A stretch of DNA of 64,000 nt from PALSA-612 sp963755155 (GTDB taxonomy: Bacteria > Actinomycetota > Thermoleophilia > Gaiellales > Gaiellaceae). The DNA is taken from contig CAVWIV010000015.1 of assembly GCA_963755155.1 (NCBI GenBank), positions 293,388 through 357,387 of the forward strand, in the 5' to 3' direction. The position numbers and the translations under genes were made by a program. Shown here one piece after another: positions 32,395 through 40,962 of this stretch. Each line of letters opens with the position of its first letter. Positions within the stretch are counted from its first letter, which is position 1. The notes under the pieces were generated by a model. The model had not been told where the DNA came from and searched no databases. It saw nothing but the letters and a program-made list of their open reading frames with translations.

Positions 32395-33246
32395 ATGACG
32401 GATGACGTGGCCGTCCACGAGGCGCAACCGCGCGGCCCGTTGCCCGCCTGGAGCCTGCCGAAGGACGCCGAGGGCGAAATCTCGCTGTCCGACGAGTGGC
32501 CGGAACGCGTCACGCGTGAATGGGCCTGGGGCGGCGCGACCGGGAAGGGCGTGAACGTCTGCATCCTCGACTCCGGTGTCGAGGACGGCCATCCGCTCGT
32601 CGGCCAGCTCCAGGGAGCCGTGTCGGTGTCGATCGACAAGGATGACAATCCGATCATCGACGAGGACACGGCCGGCGACTCCTGCGGGCACGGCACCGCG
32701 TGCGCGGGCATCGTCCGCTCGATCGCCCCGGAGTGCAACCTCTACAGCGTGCGCGTGCTCGGCGCCGGCTTCACCGGCTCTGGCCCGGTGCTGCTGGCGG
32801 GCCTTCGCTACGCCGTCGAGCAGGGCTACGACCTCATCAACATGAGCCTGTCGACGACGAAGAGGCAGTTCGCGACGATCCTCCACGACATCGCGGACAA
32901 CGCGTACTTTCGGCGCAGCATGCTCGTGGCCGCCGCGCACAACATGCCGGTCGAGAGCTATCCGTGGAAGTTCTCGTCCGTGATCTCCGTTGGGAGCCAC
33001 GAGCAGGAGGACCCGCTGGCGTTCTTCTACAACCCGAACCCGCCGGTTGAGTTCTTCGGCCGGGGTGTGGGCGTCGAAGTGGCCTGGCCGGGCGGGTCGA
33101 AGATCAAGGCCTCCGGAAACAGCTTCGCGACGCCGCACATCGCCGGCATCACCGCCCTCATCCTCTCGAAGCACCCGGAGCTGATCCCGTTTCAGCTGAA
33201 GAGCGTCCTCTTCCTGACTGCCTCGAATGTGGGCGGCTCCGCATGA
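32395..33246 (+). CDS. Cytoplasmic subtilisin-like serine peptidase (S8)
   Basis: 283 residues with an intact catalytic triad: D59 in C-I-L-D-S-G-V, H99 in C-G-H-G-T-A-C-A-G and S243 in G-N-S-F-A-T-P-H. There is no signal peptide, propeptide or membrane anchor, so it should stay in the cytoplasm, unlike most subtilases. The G-T-S-M-A-T-P motif is modified to G-N-S-F-A-T-P but keeps the serine. The stop overlaps the GAF gene (ATGA), so the two proteins are made together. Confidence 0.88.
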   Translation: MTDDVAVHEAQPRGPLPAWSLPKDAEGEISLSDEWPERVTREWAWGGATGKGVNVCILDSGVEDGHPLVGQLQGAVSVSIDKDDNPIIDEDTAGDSCGHGTACAGIVRSIAPECNLYSVRVLGAGFTGSGPVLLAGLRYAVEQGYDLINMSLSTTKRQFATILHDIADNAYFRRSMLVAAAHNMPVESYPWKFSSVISVGSHEQEDPLAFFYNPNPPVEFFGRGVGVEVAWPGGSKIKASGNSFATPHIAGITALILSKHPELIPFQLKSVLFLTASNVGGSA

Positions 33247-33890
33247 CGGACGGCGAAGGCGAGCTCCGCGCGGCGGTGGCCGCCGGCGTCGTGGGGTCGC
33301 GCGAGGCGTTCCACAGCCTGCTGAAGGGGATCACCGAGGTGGCGCGCGCGATCTTCGGCGCCACCGCCTCGACGATCCTCCTCCTCGACGAGGAGACGGA
33401 TGAGCTCGTGTTCGAGGCAATAGCGGGCTACGGCGAGGACGACCTCGTCGGCAGCCGATTCCCGTCCGACACGGGCATCGCCGGCTGGGTGCTCTCGACG
33501 CGGACACCGCTCATCCTCGACGACGTCCAGAACGACCCGCGCTTCGCGAAGGACTTCGCCGCCGGTACCGGGTACGTGCCGCAAGGCCTCATGGCCGTGC
33601 CTTTGCTTCACGAGGAGCGCGTGCTCGGAGTGCTGGAGGTGCTCGACCGGCCGCAGCAGTCGGCGTTCTCGCTCCAGGAGATGGAGCTGCTCGGGATGTT
33701 CGCGAACCAGGCCGCGATCGCGCTCGACCTCCTCAGCCGCGCGACTCAGGCCGAGGCGGTGCTGAACGCGGGCGAGGGAGAGCTGGCGGTCGTCGCCCGG
33801 CTCGCCGCCGCCGTCTCGGCGCTCGAGGACGACCGGCGCGAGGCGGGCCTGAAGCTGCTCGGCGACCTCGCCGACACGCTCAGCGCGTAA
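33243..33890 (+). CDS. GAF-domain protein coupled to the subtilase
   Basis: 215 residues. GAF domain from about residue 20 to 165 (A-S-T-I-L-L-L-D-E-E-T-D-E-L-V-F-E-A-I-A-G, then G-I-A-G-W-V-L-S-T-R-T-P-L-I-L-D-D-V and L-M-A-V-P-L-L), followed by a helical C-terminus. No kinase, cyclase or DNA-binding domain is attached, so it may act as a sensor or binding partner. It overlaps the subtilase stop and ends two bases before the convergent tRNA-Gln. Confidence 0.85.
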   Translation: MTDGEGELRAAVAAGVVGSREAFHSLLKGITEVARAIFGATASTILLLDEETDELVFEAIAGYGEDDLVGSRFPSDTGIAGWVLSTRTPLILDDVQNDPRFAKDFAAGTGYVPQGLMAVPLLHEERVLGVLEVLDRPQQSAFSLQEMELLGMFANQAAIALDLLSRATQAEAVLNAGEGELAVVARLAAAVSALEDDRREAGLKLLGDLADTLSA

Positions 33891-33892
33891 AG

Positions 33893-33963
33893 CTGCGGGG
33901 CTAGGATTCGAACCTAGATACCACGGTCCAGAGCCGTGTGTCCTGCCGTTAGACGACCCCGCA
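33893..33963 (-). tRNA. tRNA-Gln (anticodon CTG)
   Basis: Minus-strand cloverleaf: acceptor TGCGGGG with CCCCGCA, anticodon arm CACGG-CTCTGGA-CCGTG, T-arm CTAGG-TTCGAAT-CCTAG and discriminator G as in tRNA-Gln. CCA is not encoded. Confidence 0.93.
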
Positions 33964-33982
33964 ACGGCGGTCCATCTTAGCT

Positions 33983-34867
33983 TTACGTCTCGAGCCGGTA
34001 GACGGGCACGAGGCGCTTCTCGGCCTCTGTGTCGATGTGCGCGATCACCTCGACGTACGGCTCGAGCCCGGAGCCGCGGAGCTTCTCCTTCAGGAGCCCG
34101 TCCACCTGGTACACGCCCGAGGAGTTGTTCATCGTGATCTCGATCTTGATCGGCCGTTCCTCCCCGTCGAGGATCGCGACGCTGTCGATTGCCGCAGCCG
34201 AAAGCGAGTGGATGGAGACCTGCCCGGCCGCAAAGGGAATGCGGGAGCGCCCCTGGGCCATGTCGAGCGCGTCGGCGACGCGAAGCACGCCGGCCTCGAG
34301 CGTCAGCGGCCTGCCGGACGATCGGTGGCTCGTGATCACGTGCAGCACCTCCGACACCATCACGGTCAGCTCTGGCTCCTCGTAGGACGGCTCGAGCAGC
34401 TCGCGCCCCTTGCGCGCGCCGAGGAAGAGGCTGAAGTCCTCGTGGTTGTCGCGGTGGATGGACATGCCGGTGTCGTGGAGCAGCGCGCCGAGCAGGACGG
34501 CGATCTCGGAGTCGTCCACTTCGAAGCCGTAGTCGGTCACGAGCGACGGCTCGACGCCGTGCTTCGTGAGCTGGCGGAGGAGCTTCAGGGCGATGTTCGC
34601 GACGATCTGGATGTGCACCCAGGAGTGGTCGTTGATCTGGAGCCTCGCGATCGCGTTGACGTTCGAGACGTGCCAGAGCGCCTTCAGCTCCGTGTCCTCG
34701 TTTACGCGATCGAGGATCGACCGCAGCTTCCGATTGCCGCGGGCGGGCACGCGGATTCGCATCATCGCGACGGCCTGCGCGGGCGTCATGCGGGCCTCCC
34801 GCTCGAGCTCGGCCGGCGGCGGCGCTTCGTCGATGATCAGCTCTTCGGGCTCTTGCTGATCGGGCAC
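33983..34867 (-). CDS. HD-domain metal-dependent phosphohydrolase
   Basis: 294 residues. The HD motif is in L-L-G-A-L-L-H-D-T-G-M-S-I-H-R-D-N-H-E, with an upstream histidine (W-V-H-I-Q-I) and a downstream aspartate (R-V-A-D-A-L-D-M-A), giving the metal-binding H...HD...D set. Likely a nucleotide phosphohydrolase or phosphodiesterase; substrate unknown. GTG 34867 chosen because TACGCT lies exactly 6 bases upstream; GTG 34873 is in frame but sits against that hexamer. tRNA-Gln lies 19 bases downstream on the same strand. Confidence 0.85.
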   Translation of the reverse strand: MPDQQEPEELIIDEAPPPAELEREARMTPAQAVAMMRIRVPARGNRKLRSILDRVNEDTELKALWHVSNVNAIARLQINDHSWVHIQIVANIALKLLRQLTKHGVEPSLVTDYGFEVDDSEIAVLLGALLHDTGMSIHRDNHEDFSLFLGARKGRELLEPSYEEPELTVMVSEVLHVITSHRSSGRPLTLEAGVLRVADALDMAQGRSRIPFAAGQVSIHSLSAAAIDSVAILDGEERPIKIEITMNNSSGVYQVDGLLKEKLRGSGLEPYVEVIAHIDTEAEKRLVPVYRLET

Positions 34868-34873
34868 ACGCAC

Positions 34874-34879
34874 AGCGTA
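34874..34879 (-). promoter_or_regulatory. -10 element (TACGCT) of the HD gene
   Basis: Minus strand, 6 bases before GTG 34867; helps fix the start. Confidence 0.5.
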
Positions 34880-34883
34880 CGCG

Positions 34884-34889
34884 CATAAT
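34884..34889 (+). promoter_or_regulatory. -10 element (CATAAT) of ubiX
   Basis: Five of six bases of TATAAT, ending 6 bases before ATG 34896. Confidence 0.5.
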
Positions 34890-34895
34890 TCGGGC

Positions 34896-35477
34896 ATGGA
34901 GCAAAGGCTCGTCGTCGCGATCACCGGCGCCTCGGGCTCGATCTACGGCGTCCGGCTGCTCGAGCTGCTTCGGGAGCGGACCGGCATCGAGACGCATCTC
35001 GTCATCAGCCCTGCGGGCCGGCGCACGCTCGTCCACGAGACGGACTACACGGCCGCGCAGGTGGAGGAGCTCGCGGACGCCGTCTACGGCTACCGCGACA
35101 TCGGCGCGCCGCTCGCCAGCGGCTCGTTCGCGACGCTGGGCATGGTCGTCTGCCCGTGCTCGATCCGGACGCTGTCCGCGCTAGCTCTGTCGGCTTCCGA
35201 CAATCTCATCACGCGTGCGGGCGACGTCTGCCTCAAGGAAGGGCGTCCGCTCATCGCCGTGCTGCGCGAGACGCCGCTCCATCTCGGCCACCTGCGGCTC
35301 GCAGCGCAGCTGAGCGAGATCGGTGGCGTCGTCATGCCTCCCGTGCCGGCGTTCTACACCCGGCCGCAGACCGTCTCCGACATCGTCGACGACACCGTCG
35401 GGCGGGTTCTCCAGAGGCTCGGCCTGGCCGTGGCCGACCTCGTCGAGGAGTGGCCGGGCGACGTGTTGCGCGACTGA
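34896..35477 (+). CDS. ubiX: Flavin prenyltransferase UbiX
   Basis: Makes prenylated FMN, cofactor of UbiD-type decarboxylases. 193 residues. N-terminal FMN-binding G-A-S-G-S-I-Y-G (residues 11-18), then A-S-G-S-F and V-C-P-C-S-I-R-T-L (phosphate-binding), and the R-E-T-P-L motif near residue 123. No ubiD gene is in the window. ATG with a near-consensus -10 at leaderless distance. Confidence 0.95.
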   Translation: MEQRLVVAITGASGSIYGVRLLELLRERTGIETHLVISPAGRRTLVHETDYTAAQVEELADAVYGYRDIGAPLASGSFATLGMVVCPCSIRTLSALALSASDNLITRAGDVCLKEGRPLIAVLRETPLHLGHLRLAAQLSEIGGVVMPPVPAFYTRPQTVSDIVDDTVGRVLQRLGLAVADLVEEWPGDVLRD

Positions 35478-35492
35478 CGGCGTAGGGAACTG

Positions 35493-35515
35493 CCCGCGCC
35501 CGGCGAAAGCGCGGG
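35493..35515 (+). promoter_or_regulatory. GC hairpin directly before the DUF4115 gene start
   Basis: A 7-bp stem (35493-35499 with 35509-35515) and a loop containing GAAA end one base before GTG 35517. It could terminate ubiX transcripts or hide the translation start; no T-tract. Confidence 0.35.
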
Positions 35516-35516
35516 G

Positions 35517-36008
35517 GTGGTCAAGCCGCTGGGCAGCTTCGAGTGGGGCGTCGTCCTGACCGGAAGCGCGGTGGTGAGCGTCATCGTCCTCTTCTACGCC
35601 GTTGGCTGGGACCAGGCGACGAGCGGGACGCCCCAGCTCGTGACGGTCGAGGTGAAAGCTGCCGTCGCGCAGCCTGCACGCGTCGTATCGACGCCTTCCA
35701 TCAAGGCGACGCCGCTTTCGACGTTCGCGCTGACAGCTGCCGGCGGCGACTCGTGGCTCCAGATCCGTGCGGGATCGATCCGCGGCCGCACGCTCTACGA
35801 GGGCGTGCTGCCCGTCGGTGAGACGGTTCGGCTCAAGTCGAAGCGGCTGTGGATCCGGTTCGGCGCCGCCTCGCACGTCGAGCTGTCGATCGACGGCCGC
35901 CGAGCGCGGCTGCCCGCGTTCGGGACGTTCGACGCATTCGCCGGGCCACGCGGCGTCGTCGCAGACCGAACTGCGTACCTCTACGCGACCGCCGCCCAGT
36001 CGCCGTAG
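35517..36008 (+). CDS. Membrane-anchored DUF4115 (RodZ C-terminal-like) protein
   Basis: 163 residues: one N-terminal transmembrane helix (W-G-V-V-L-T-G-S-A-V-V-S-V-I-V-L-F-Y, residues 10-27), a proline/valine linker, then a beta-rich domain with S-W-L-Q-I-R-A-G, Y-E-G-V-L-P-V-G and I-R-F-G-A-A, the DUF4115 pattern found at the extracellular end of RodZ. The RodZ cytoplasmic helix-turn-helix is absent. Possible envelope role. Overlaps the convergent ABC transporter by 28 bases. Confidence 0.75.
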   Translation: MVKPLGSFEWGVVLTGSAVVSVIVLFYAVGWDQATSGTPQLVTVEVKAAVAQPARVVSTPSIKATPLSTFALTAAGGDSWLQIRAGSIRGRTLYEGVLPVGETVRLKSKRLWIRFGAASHVELSIDGRRARLPAFGTFDAFAGPRGVVADRTAYLYATAAQSP

Positions 36009-37723
36009 AGCGACGTGTAGAGCCCGCGCCGCGCGAGCAGCTCTTCGTGAGTCCCCTGCTCGACGACGCGGCCGTGCTCGAGCACGACGATGCAGTCTGC
36101 GCGCCGGATCGTCGAGAGCCGGTGGGCGATGATGAACGCCGTCCGGCCGACGAGCAGCCGGCGGAGCGCGTGCTCGATGCGCTGCTCGGTGCCGACGTCG
36201 ACCGAGGACGTCGCCTCGTCGAGGATGAGGATGCGCGGGTCGGCGAGCAGCGCGCGCGCGAACGCGACGAGCTGGCGCTGGCCGAGCGAGAGGCGCACTC
36301 CGCGCTCACCGAGCTGCGTCTCGTAGCCGTCCTCCAGCTCGCGTGCGAACGCGTCGGCGCCTACGGCCTGCGCGGCGGCGATCACGTCCTCCGGCGAGGC
36401 GTCCGGCCGCGCGAACGCGATGTTCTCGCGCAGCGTGCCGGCGAACAGGAAGCCCTCCTGGGGCACGATGCCGAGCTGCGAGCGGAGCGAGGCCTGCGTC
36501 ACCTGGCTGATGTCGTGGCCGTCGATCGTGATTCGGCCCTCGCGCGGGTCGTAGAAGCGGGCGAGGAGCTTCGCGATCGTCGACTTGCCGGCGCCCGTGT
36601 GTCCCACGAGGGCGACCGTCGTGCCCGGTGGCACATCGAGATCGAGGCCGTGGATCACCTCCGGCCCCTCCCCGTAGCCAAACCGGACGTCCTCGAACCG
36701 GACATGCCCCTTGATATGCGGGAGCGGCTGCGCGCCTGGCGCGTCGACGACCTCGGGCTCCTCCTCGAGCACCTCCATGATCTTGTCGAGCGCCGCCGTC
36801 GCCGAGAGGTACGTGTTGTAGAACTGCGACAGGTCCTGCACCGGGTCGAAGAAGTTCGCGAGGTAGCCGATGAAGGCGAACAGCGTGCCGATGGTCATGT
36901 CGCCGCCCGAGACGAGATAGCCGCCGAAGCCGAGCACGATCGCGGTGGCCAGCGAGGAGAGGAAGTCGACGGTCGGGAAGTAGACGCCGCTGAGCACGAC
37001 CGTGCGGTGGTTCGCCTGGCGGTAGTTCGCGTTGACCTGCTGGAAGTTCGTGATCGCCGGGTCCTCGCGCGTGAACGACTGGAGAACGCGCATCCCCGAG
37101 ATGTCCTCGGCAAGCGTCGCCGTCACGAGCCCGAGACGCTCGCGCACGGCGCGGTAGGCGATCGTCGAGCGGGAGCGGAACATCGCGGTCGCGACGATGA
37201 GCGCGGGCATCACGATCAGCGTGGCGAGCGCGAGGCGCCAGTCGAGCGTGAAGAGGATGATCACCGAGCCGAGCAGCAGCAGCGTGTTCTTGAGGAGTGA
37301 CGTGACGCCCTCGGTGACGAGCTGGTCGAGCGCGTCGATGTCGTTCGTCAGCCGGCTGATGATGACGCCGGCGCGGTTGCGCTCGTAGTAGCCGAGCGAC
37401 AGGCGCTGGAGATGGCGGAAGAGGCCGTTGCGGAGGTCGGCGAGCACCCGCTCTCCCGTCCAGCCCGTGAAGTACGTCTGCGCGGCGCTCGCGCCCAGGT
37501 AGACGAGGCCCGCGACGACGAACGCCCCGACGATCCAGCCGAGCGCCGTGAGATCCCCGCCCACGATGCCGTCGTCGATTGCGAGCTTTGCGAGATACGG
37601 CGGCGCCAGCGCGGCGAGCGTCGCCAGGAGGAGGAAGCCGAGCGCCAGAGCGACGCGGCCCTTGTACGGCCTGGCGAGCCGCGCGAGCGCGAGCCAGGCG
37701 CCGCCGGGTGCGCTTCCAGCCAT
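35981..37723 (-). CDS. ABC exporter half-transporter (permease-ATPase), subunit B
   Basis: 580 residues: six membrane helices (residues ~20-310) fused to an ATPase domain. Walker A G-H-T-G-A-G-K-S-T near residue 375, signature L-S-L-G-Q-R-Q, Walker B I-L-I-L-D-E-A-T-S-S and the H-loop A-H-R-L-S-T. The L-S-G-G-Q signature is altered to L-S-L-G-Q. It is the downstream partner of the gene at 37784, so the two probably form a heterodimeric multidrug/lipid exporter. Confidence 0.92.
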   Translation of the reverse strand: MAGSAPGGAWLALARLARPYKGRVALALGFLLLATLAALAPPYLAKLAIDDGIVGGDLTALGWIVGAFVVAGLVYLGASAAQTYFTGWTGERVLADLRNGLFRHLQRLSLGYYERNRAGVIISRLTNDIDALDQLVTEGVTSLLKNTLLLLGSVIILFTLDWRLALATLIVMPALIVATAMFRSRSTIAYRAVRERLGLVTATLAEDISGMRVLQSFTREDPAITNFQQVNANYRQANHRTVVLSGVYFPTVDFLSSLATAIVLGFGGYLVSGGDMTIGTLFAFIGYLANFFDPVQDLSQFYNTYLSATAALDKIMEVLEEEPEVVDAPGAQPLPHIKGHVRFEDVRFGYGEGPEVIHGLDLDVPPGTTVALVGHTGAGKSTIAKLLARFYDPREGRITIDGHDISQVTQASLRSQLGIVPQEGFLFAGTLRENIAFARPDASPEDVIAAAQAVGADAFARELEDGYETQLGERGVRLSLGQRQLVAFARALLADPRILILDEATSSVDVGTEQRIEHALRRLLVGRTAFIIAHRLSTIRRADCIVVLEHGRVVEQGTHEELLARRGLYTSLYGDWAAVA

Positions 37724-37783
37724 GGCCGGCCGAGGGCGTCTGACCGCGCTCGACCGTGAGGTGGGAGCCGGGCTGCCAGACCC

Positions 37784-39559
37784 TCACGCCGTCGCCTCCA
37801 CGCGCGCGGCGAACTCCGCCTCGAGCAGCCCGTGCTCGTACATCTCGCGGTAGACGGGGCTCTCGTCGATGAGCGCCTCGTGCGTGCCGCGCGCGGCGAC
37901 GCGGCCGCCGTCGAGGACGATGATCTCGTCGGCGAGTGAGATCGTCGACAGCCGGTGGGCGATGATGATCGTCGTCCGACCTTTCATCGCCTCGCGGAGG
38001 CCGAGGCGGATCCGTGCCTCGGTCGTCGCATCCACCGAGGCTGTCGCGTCGTCGAGGACGAGGATGCGTGGGTCGATCGCGAGCGCGCGTGCGATCGCGA
38101 CCCGCTGGCGCTGGCCGCCGGACAGCGTGATGCCGCGCTCGCCGACGAGCGTGTCGTAACCCTGCGGCAGCCGCTCGATGAACTCGTGCGCCTGGGCCGC
38201 GCGCGAGGCGGCGACGATCTCGTCCTCGGTCGCGTCCGGCCGCCCGAAGGCGATGTTCTCGCGGACCGTCGCCGAGAAGAGGAAGGGGTCCTGGCCGATG
38301 ACGCCGATCTGCGCGCGGAGCGAGTCGAGCCGCACGTCGCGGACGTCGACACCGTCCACCGTCACACGCCCCTCGGTCACGTCGTAGAAGCGCGGCACGA
38401 GCGACGCGAGCGACGTCTTGCCGGAGCCCGTGTGCCCGATGAGGGCCACCGTGCGGCCCGGCTCGAGCTCGAGGTCGACCTCGTGCAACACCGGCCGCTC
38501 GGGGTCGTAGCCGAACGTCACGCCCTCGAAGCGCACGAGCCCGCGGCCGTCCGGCAGGATGTCCGCGTCAACGGTTGAGACGATGTCCTCGGGCTCGTCG
38601 ATGACCTCGAAGATCCGCTCGCCGGAGGCGGTCGCCCGTTGCGCCTGGCCGATCCACATGCCGAGCATGCGCAGCGGCATCACGAGCATGAGCACGAGGA
38701 CGTTGAACTGGATGAACGCGCCGATCGAGAGCGACCCCGACACCACCATGCGGCCGCCGACGAGCAGCACCGCCGCCTGGGCGAGCAGCGGCAGGAAGGC
38801 CATCATCGGGACATAGATCGAGCGCTGCTTGTTCGCCTTCACGGTCTGGCGGAAGACGGCCTCCGACGACTCGGCGAAGCGGTCGCGCTCGCGCTCCTCC
38901 TGCGCGAACGACTTCACGACGTGCACGCCGACGATGTTCTCCTCGGACACCGTCGCGACGTCCGCCATCTTCTGCTGCACCTCGCGGAGCACCGGGTGCG
39001 ACACGTGGCTGTAGCGGTAGGCGAGCGCGATCAGCACGGGCATGATCCAGAGGGCGACGAGCGCGAGCTGCCAGTTGACGATGAACAGCACCGACGTCAC
39101 GACGACCACCGTGACGATGTGCTGGAAGAAGAAGATGAGCCCGTAGCCGAGGAAGAAGCGGACGGACTGGAGGTCGACCGTCGCGCGGGACATCAGCTGG
39201 CCTGTCTGGTTCCGGTCGAAGTAGCCGAACGACTGCCGCACGAGCTTCCCGTAGAGCGCATTGCGGATGTCGAACTCGACGCCGAGCGCCTGCCTGCCGG
39301 CGATCAGCCGCCGGCCGAGCATCAGCGCCGACTTCACGATCCCGACGGCGATGACGAGCGTGACGATGAGCCAGAGGCCGTCAAGCGAGCCGTCCGTCAG
39401 GGGGCCGTTGATCGCCGCGCGGATGAGGAACGTGATCGCGATCGCCGCCAGCTGCGAGCCGATCGCGAGCAGCGACGAGACGACGAGCGACCACTTGTAC
39501 GGCTTGAGGAAGCCGAGCAGGCGGCGGAACGTCGTGCGATGTCGCGGGACCTCGGGCAC
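37784..39559 (-). CDS. ABC exporter half-transporter (permease-ATPase), subunit A
   Basis: 591 residues with six membrane helices and a C-terminal ATPase: Walker A G-H-T-G-S-G-K-T-S, signature L-S-G-G-Q-R-Q, Walker B I-L-V-L-D-D-A-T-A-S. The catalytic glutamate position after Walker B is aspartate (D-D-A-T), while the partner keeps glutamate (D-E-A-T). That is the asymmetric, degenerate-site pattern known from heterodimeric exporters. GTG start has TAGATT 6 bases upstream. Substrate not predictable. Confidence 0.92.
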   Translation of the reverse strand: MPEVPRHRTTFRRLLGFLKPYKWSLVVSSLLAIGSQLAAIAITFLIRAAINGPLTDGSLDGLWLIVTLVIAVGIVKSALMLGRRLIAGRQALGVEFDIRNALYGKLVRQSFGYFDRNQTGQLMSRATVDLQSVRFFLGYGLIFFFQHIVTVVVVTSVLFIVNWQLALVALWIMPVLIALAYRYSHVSHPVLREVQQKMADVATVSEENIVGVHVVKSFAQEERERDRFAESSEAVFRQTVKANKQRSIYVPMMAFLPLLAQAAVLLVGGRMVVSGSLSIGAFIQFNVLVLMLVMPLRMLGMWIGQAQRATASGERIFEVIDEPEDIVSTVDADILPDGRGLVRFEGVTFGYDPERPVLHEVDLELEPGRTVALIGHTGSGKTSLASLVPRFYDVTEGRVTVDGVDVRDVRLDSLRAQIGVIGQDPFLFSATVRENIAFGRPDATEDEIVAASRAAQAHEFIERLPQGYDTLVGERGITLSGGQRQRVAIARALAIDPRILVLDDATASVDATTEARIRLGLREAMKGRTTIIIAHRLSTISLADEIIVLDGGRVAARGTHEALIDESPVYREMYEHGLLEAEFAARVEATA

Positions 39560-39565
39560 CTTCGA

Positions 39566-39571
39566 AATCTA
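39566..39571 (-). promoter_or_regulatory. -10 element (TAGATT) of the ABC exporter operon
   Basis: Minus strand, 6 bases before GTG 39559. Confidence 0.5.
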
Positions 39572-39588
39572 GTCGTCGGCCGTCTTGT

Positions 39589-39594
39589 CAGACT
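39589..39594 (+). promoter_or_regulatory. -10-like element (CAGACT) of the hydrolase-cyclase gene
   Basis: Differs from TANNNT only at the first base; ends 6 bases before ATG 39601. Confidence 0.3.
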
Positions 39595-39600
39595 AGGGCG

Positions 39601-40950
39601 ATGCCACCGGAGACGCGATACGCGAAGTCGGGCGACGTCTCGATCGCCTACCAGGTGGTCGGCGAGGGCGAGCACGACATCGTGCTCGTGCCCGGGTACA
39701 TCTCGAATGTCGAGTTCGCCTGGGAGTGGGAGTCGTGGGCCCATTGGTTCGAAGCTCTTGCCGGTCTCGGGCGGCTGATCATCTTCGACAAGCGCGGCAC
39801 CGGGCTCTCTGATCGCGCAACCGGGATCGCGCAGCTCGAGACGCGCATGGACGACGTGCGCGCCGTCATGGACGCGGCCGGCTCCGAGCGCGCGGCGCTG
39901 GTCGGCGTCTCGGAGGGAGTGGCTATGACACTCCTCTTCGCGGCAACGTACCCGGACAGGACCACTGCGGCCGTGCTGTACGGATCCTCGGCGCCGAGGG
40001 CCACGTGGGCTCCGGACTTCCCCGATGCGCCGCCTCGCGAGGAGTGGCTGCGCGCCATTCCCGAGCGAGAGGCGGCATTCGGCACGCGCGCAGAAGCCGA
40101 GCGGGCGCTCTCGTGGCTCGCTCCGAGCCTCGCGGACAACGAGGAGTTCGTCGATTGGTTTTCGCGCTTCCAGCGCCAGAGCGCGAGCCCCTCGGCCATC
40201 GGTCAGCTTGCACGTATGAACATGGAGATCGACATCCGCCATGTGTTGCCGACGATCGGCGTCCCCACTCGGTTCGTTCACCGCATCGACGACGGCGTCT
40301 CGATCGACCACAGCCGCTACCTGGCCGAGCGCATTCCCGGTGCGGAGCTCGTCGAGCTAACTGGGAAAGACCACGCGCCCTGGGTCGACCCGGACCAGAT
40401 CGTCGAGCCGATCAGGGAGTTCCTGCATCGCGTATGGGACGATCGTGCCTGGGAGGCGACGGAGATCGATCGCGTGCTGGCGACGGTGCTTTTCACGGAC
40501 ATCGTCGGCTCGACGGAGAAGGCTGTCGAGCTCGGCGACCGCGAGTGGCACGAGCTCGTCGAGCGCCACCATGGCGTCGTGCGGTCGCAGCTCGCGCGCT
40601 ACCGCGGCCGCGAGGTCGACACGGCGGGGGACGGGTTCTTCGCGACGTTCGACGGGCCAGCCCGGGCGATCCAGTGCGCGTGCGCGATCGCAAGCTCGGT
40701 CCGCGACCTCGGCATCGACATCCGCGCCGGCCTGCACACGGGCGAGGTCGAGCTGACCGAAGACAAGCCGCGCGGCATCGCCGTCCACATCGGCGCCCGC
40801 GTGTCGGCGCGCGCCGAGCCGGGCGAGGTGCTCGTCTCGAACACCGTCAAGGACCTCGTGGCGGGCTCGGGCATCGAGTTCGACGAACGCGGCACGGCCG
40901 AACTCAAGGGCGTGCCGGGAGAATGGCGGCTGTACGCCGTCCGAAGCTAA
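39601..40950 (+). CDS. Alpha/beta-hydrolase fused to class III adenylate/guanylate cyclase
   Basis: 449 residues. N-terminal alpha/beta-hydrolase (residues ~1-280) with the nucleophile elbow G-V-S-E-G and a late catalytic-type histidine in G-K-D-H-A-P-W. C-terminal nucleotide cyclase (residues ~295-449): metal aspartate D300 in L-F-T-D-I-V-G-S-T, second metal site in V-D-T-A-G-D-G-F-F-A-T-F, and G-L-H-T-G-E-V-E. The hydrolase part may be a sensing domain that controls cyclic nucleotide output; this architecture recurs in actinobacteria. Whether it makes cAMP or cGMP is not certain. Confidence 0.9.
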   Translation: MPPETRYAKSGDVSIAYQVVGEGEHDIVLVPGYISNVEFAWEWESWAHWFEALAGLGRLIIFDKRGTGLSDRATGIAQLETRMDDVRAVMDAAGSERAALVGVSEGVAMTLLFAATYPDRTTAAVLYGSSAPRATWAPDFPDAPPREEWLRAIPEREAAFGTRAEAERALSWLAPSLADNEEFVDWFSRFQRQSASPSAIGQLARMNMEIDIRHVLPTIGVPTRFVHRIDDGVSIDHSRYLAERIPGAELVELTGKDHAPWVDPDQIVEPIREFLHRVWDDRAWEATEIDRVLATVLFTDIVGSTEKAVELGDREWHELVERHHGVVRSQLARYRGREVDTAGDGFFATFDGPARAIQCACAIASSVRDLGIDIRAGLHTGEVELTEDKPRGIAVHIGARVSARAEPGEVLVSNTVKDLVAGSGIEFDERGTAELKGVPGEWRLYAVRS

Positions 40951-40962
40951 GGAGGAGGAGAG

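Noticed and set aside
33192..35036. A long minus-strand frame across the GAF gene, tRNA-Gln and HD gene.
   Set aside because: It reads through the tRNA and opposite conserved genes; no coherent protein family.
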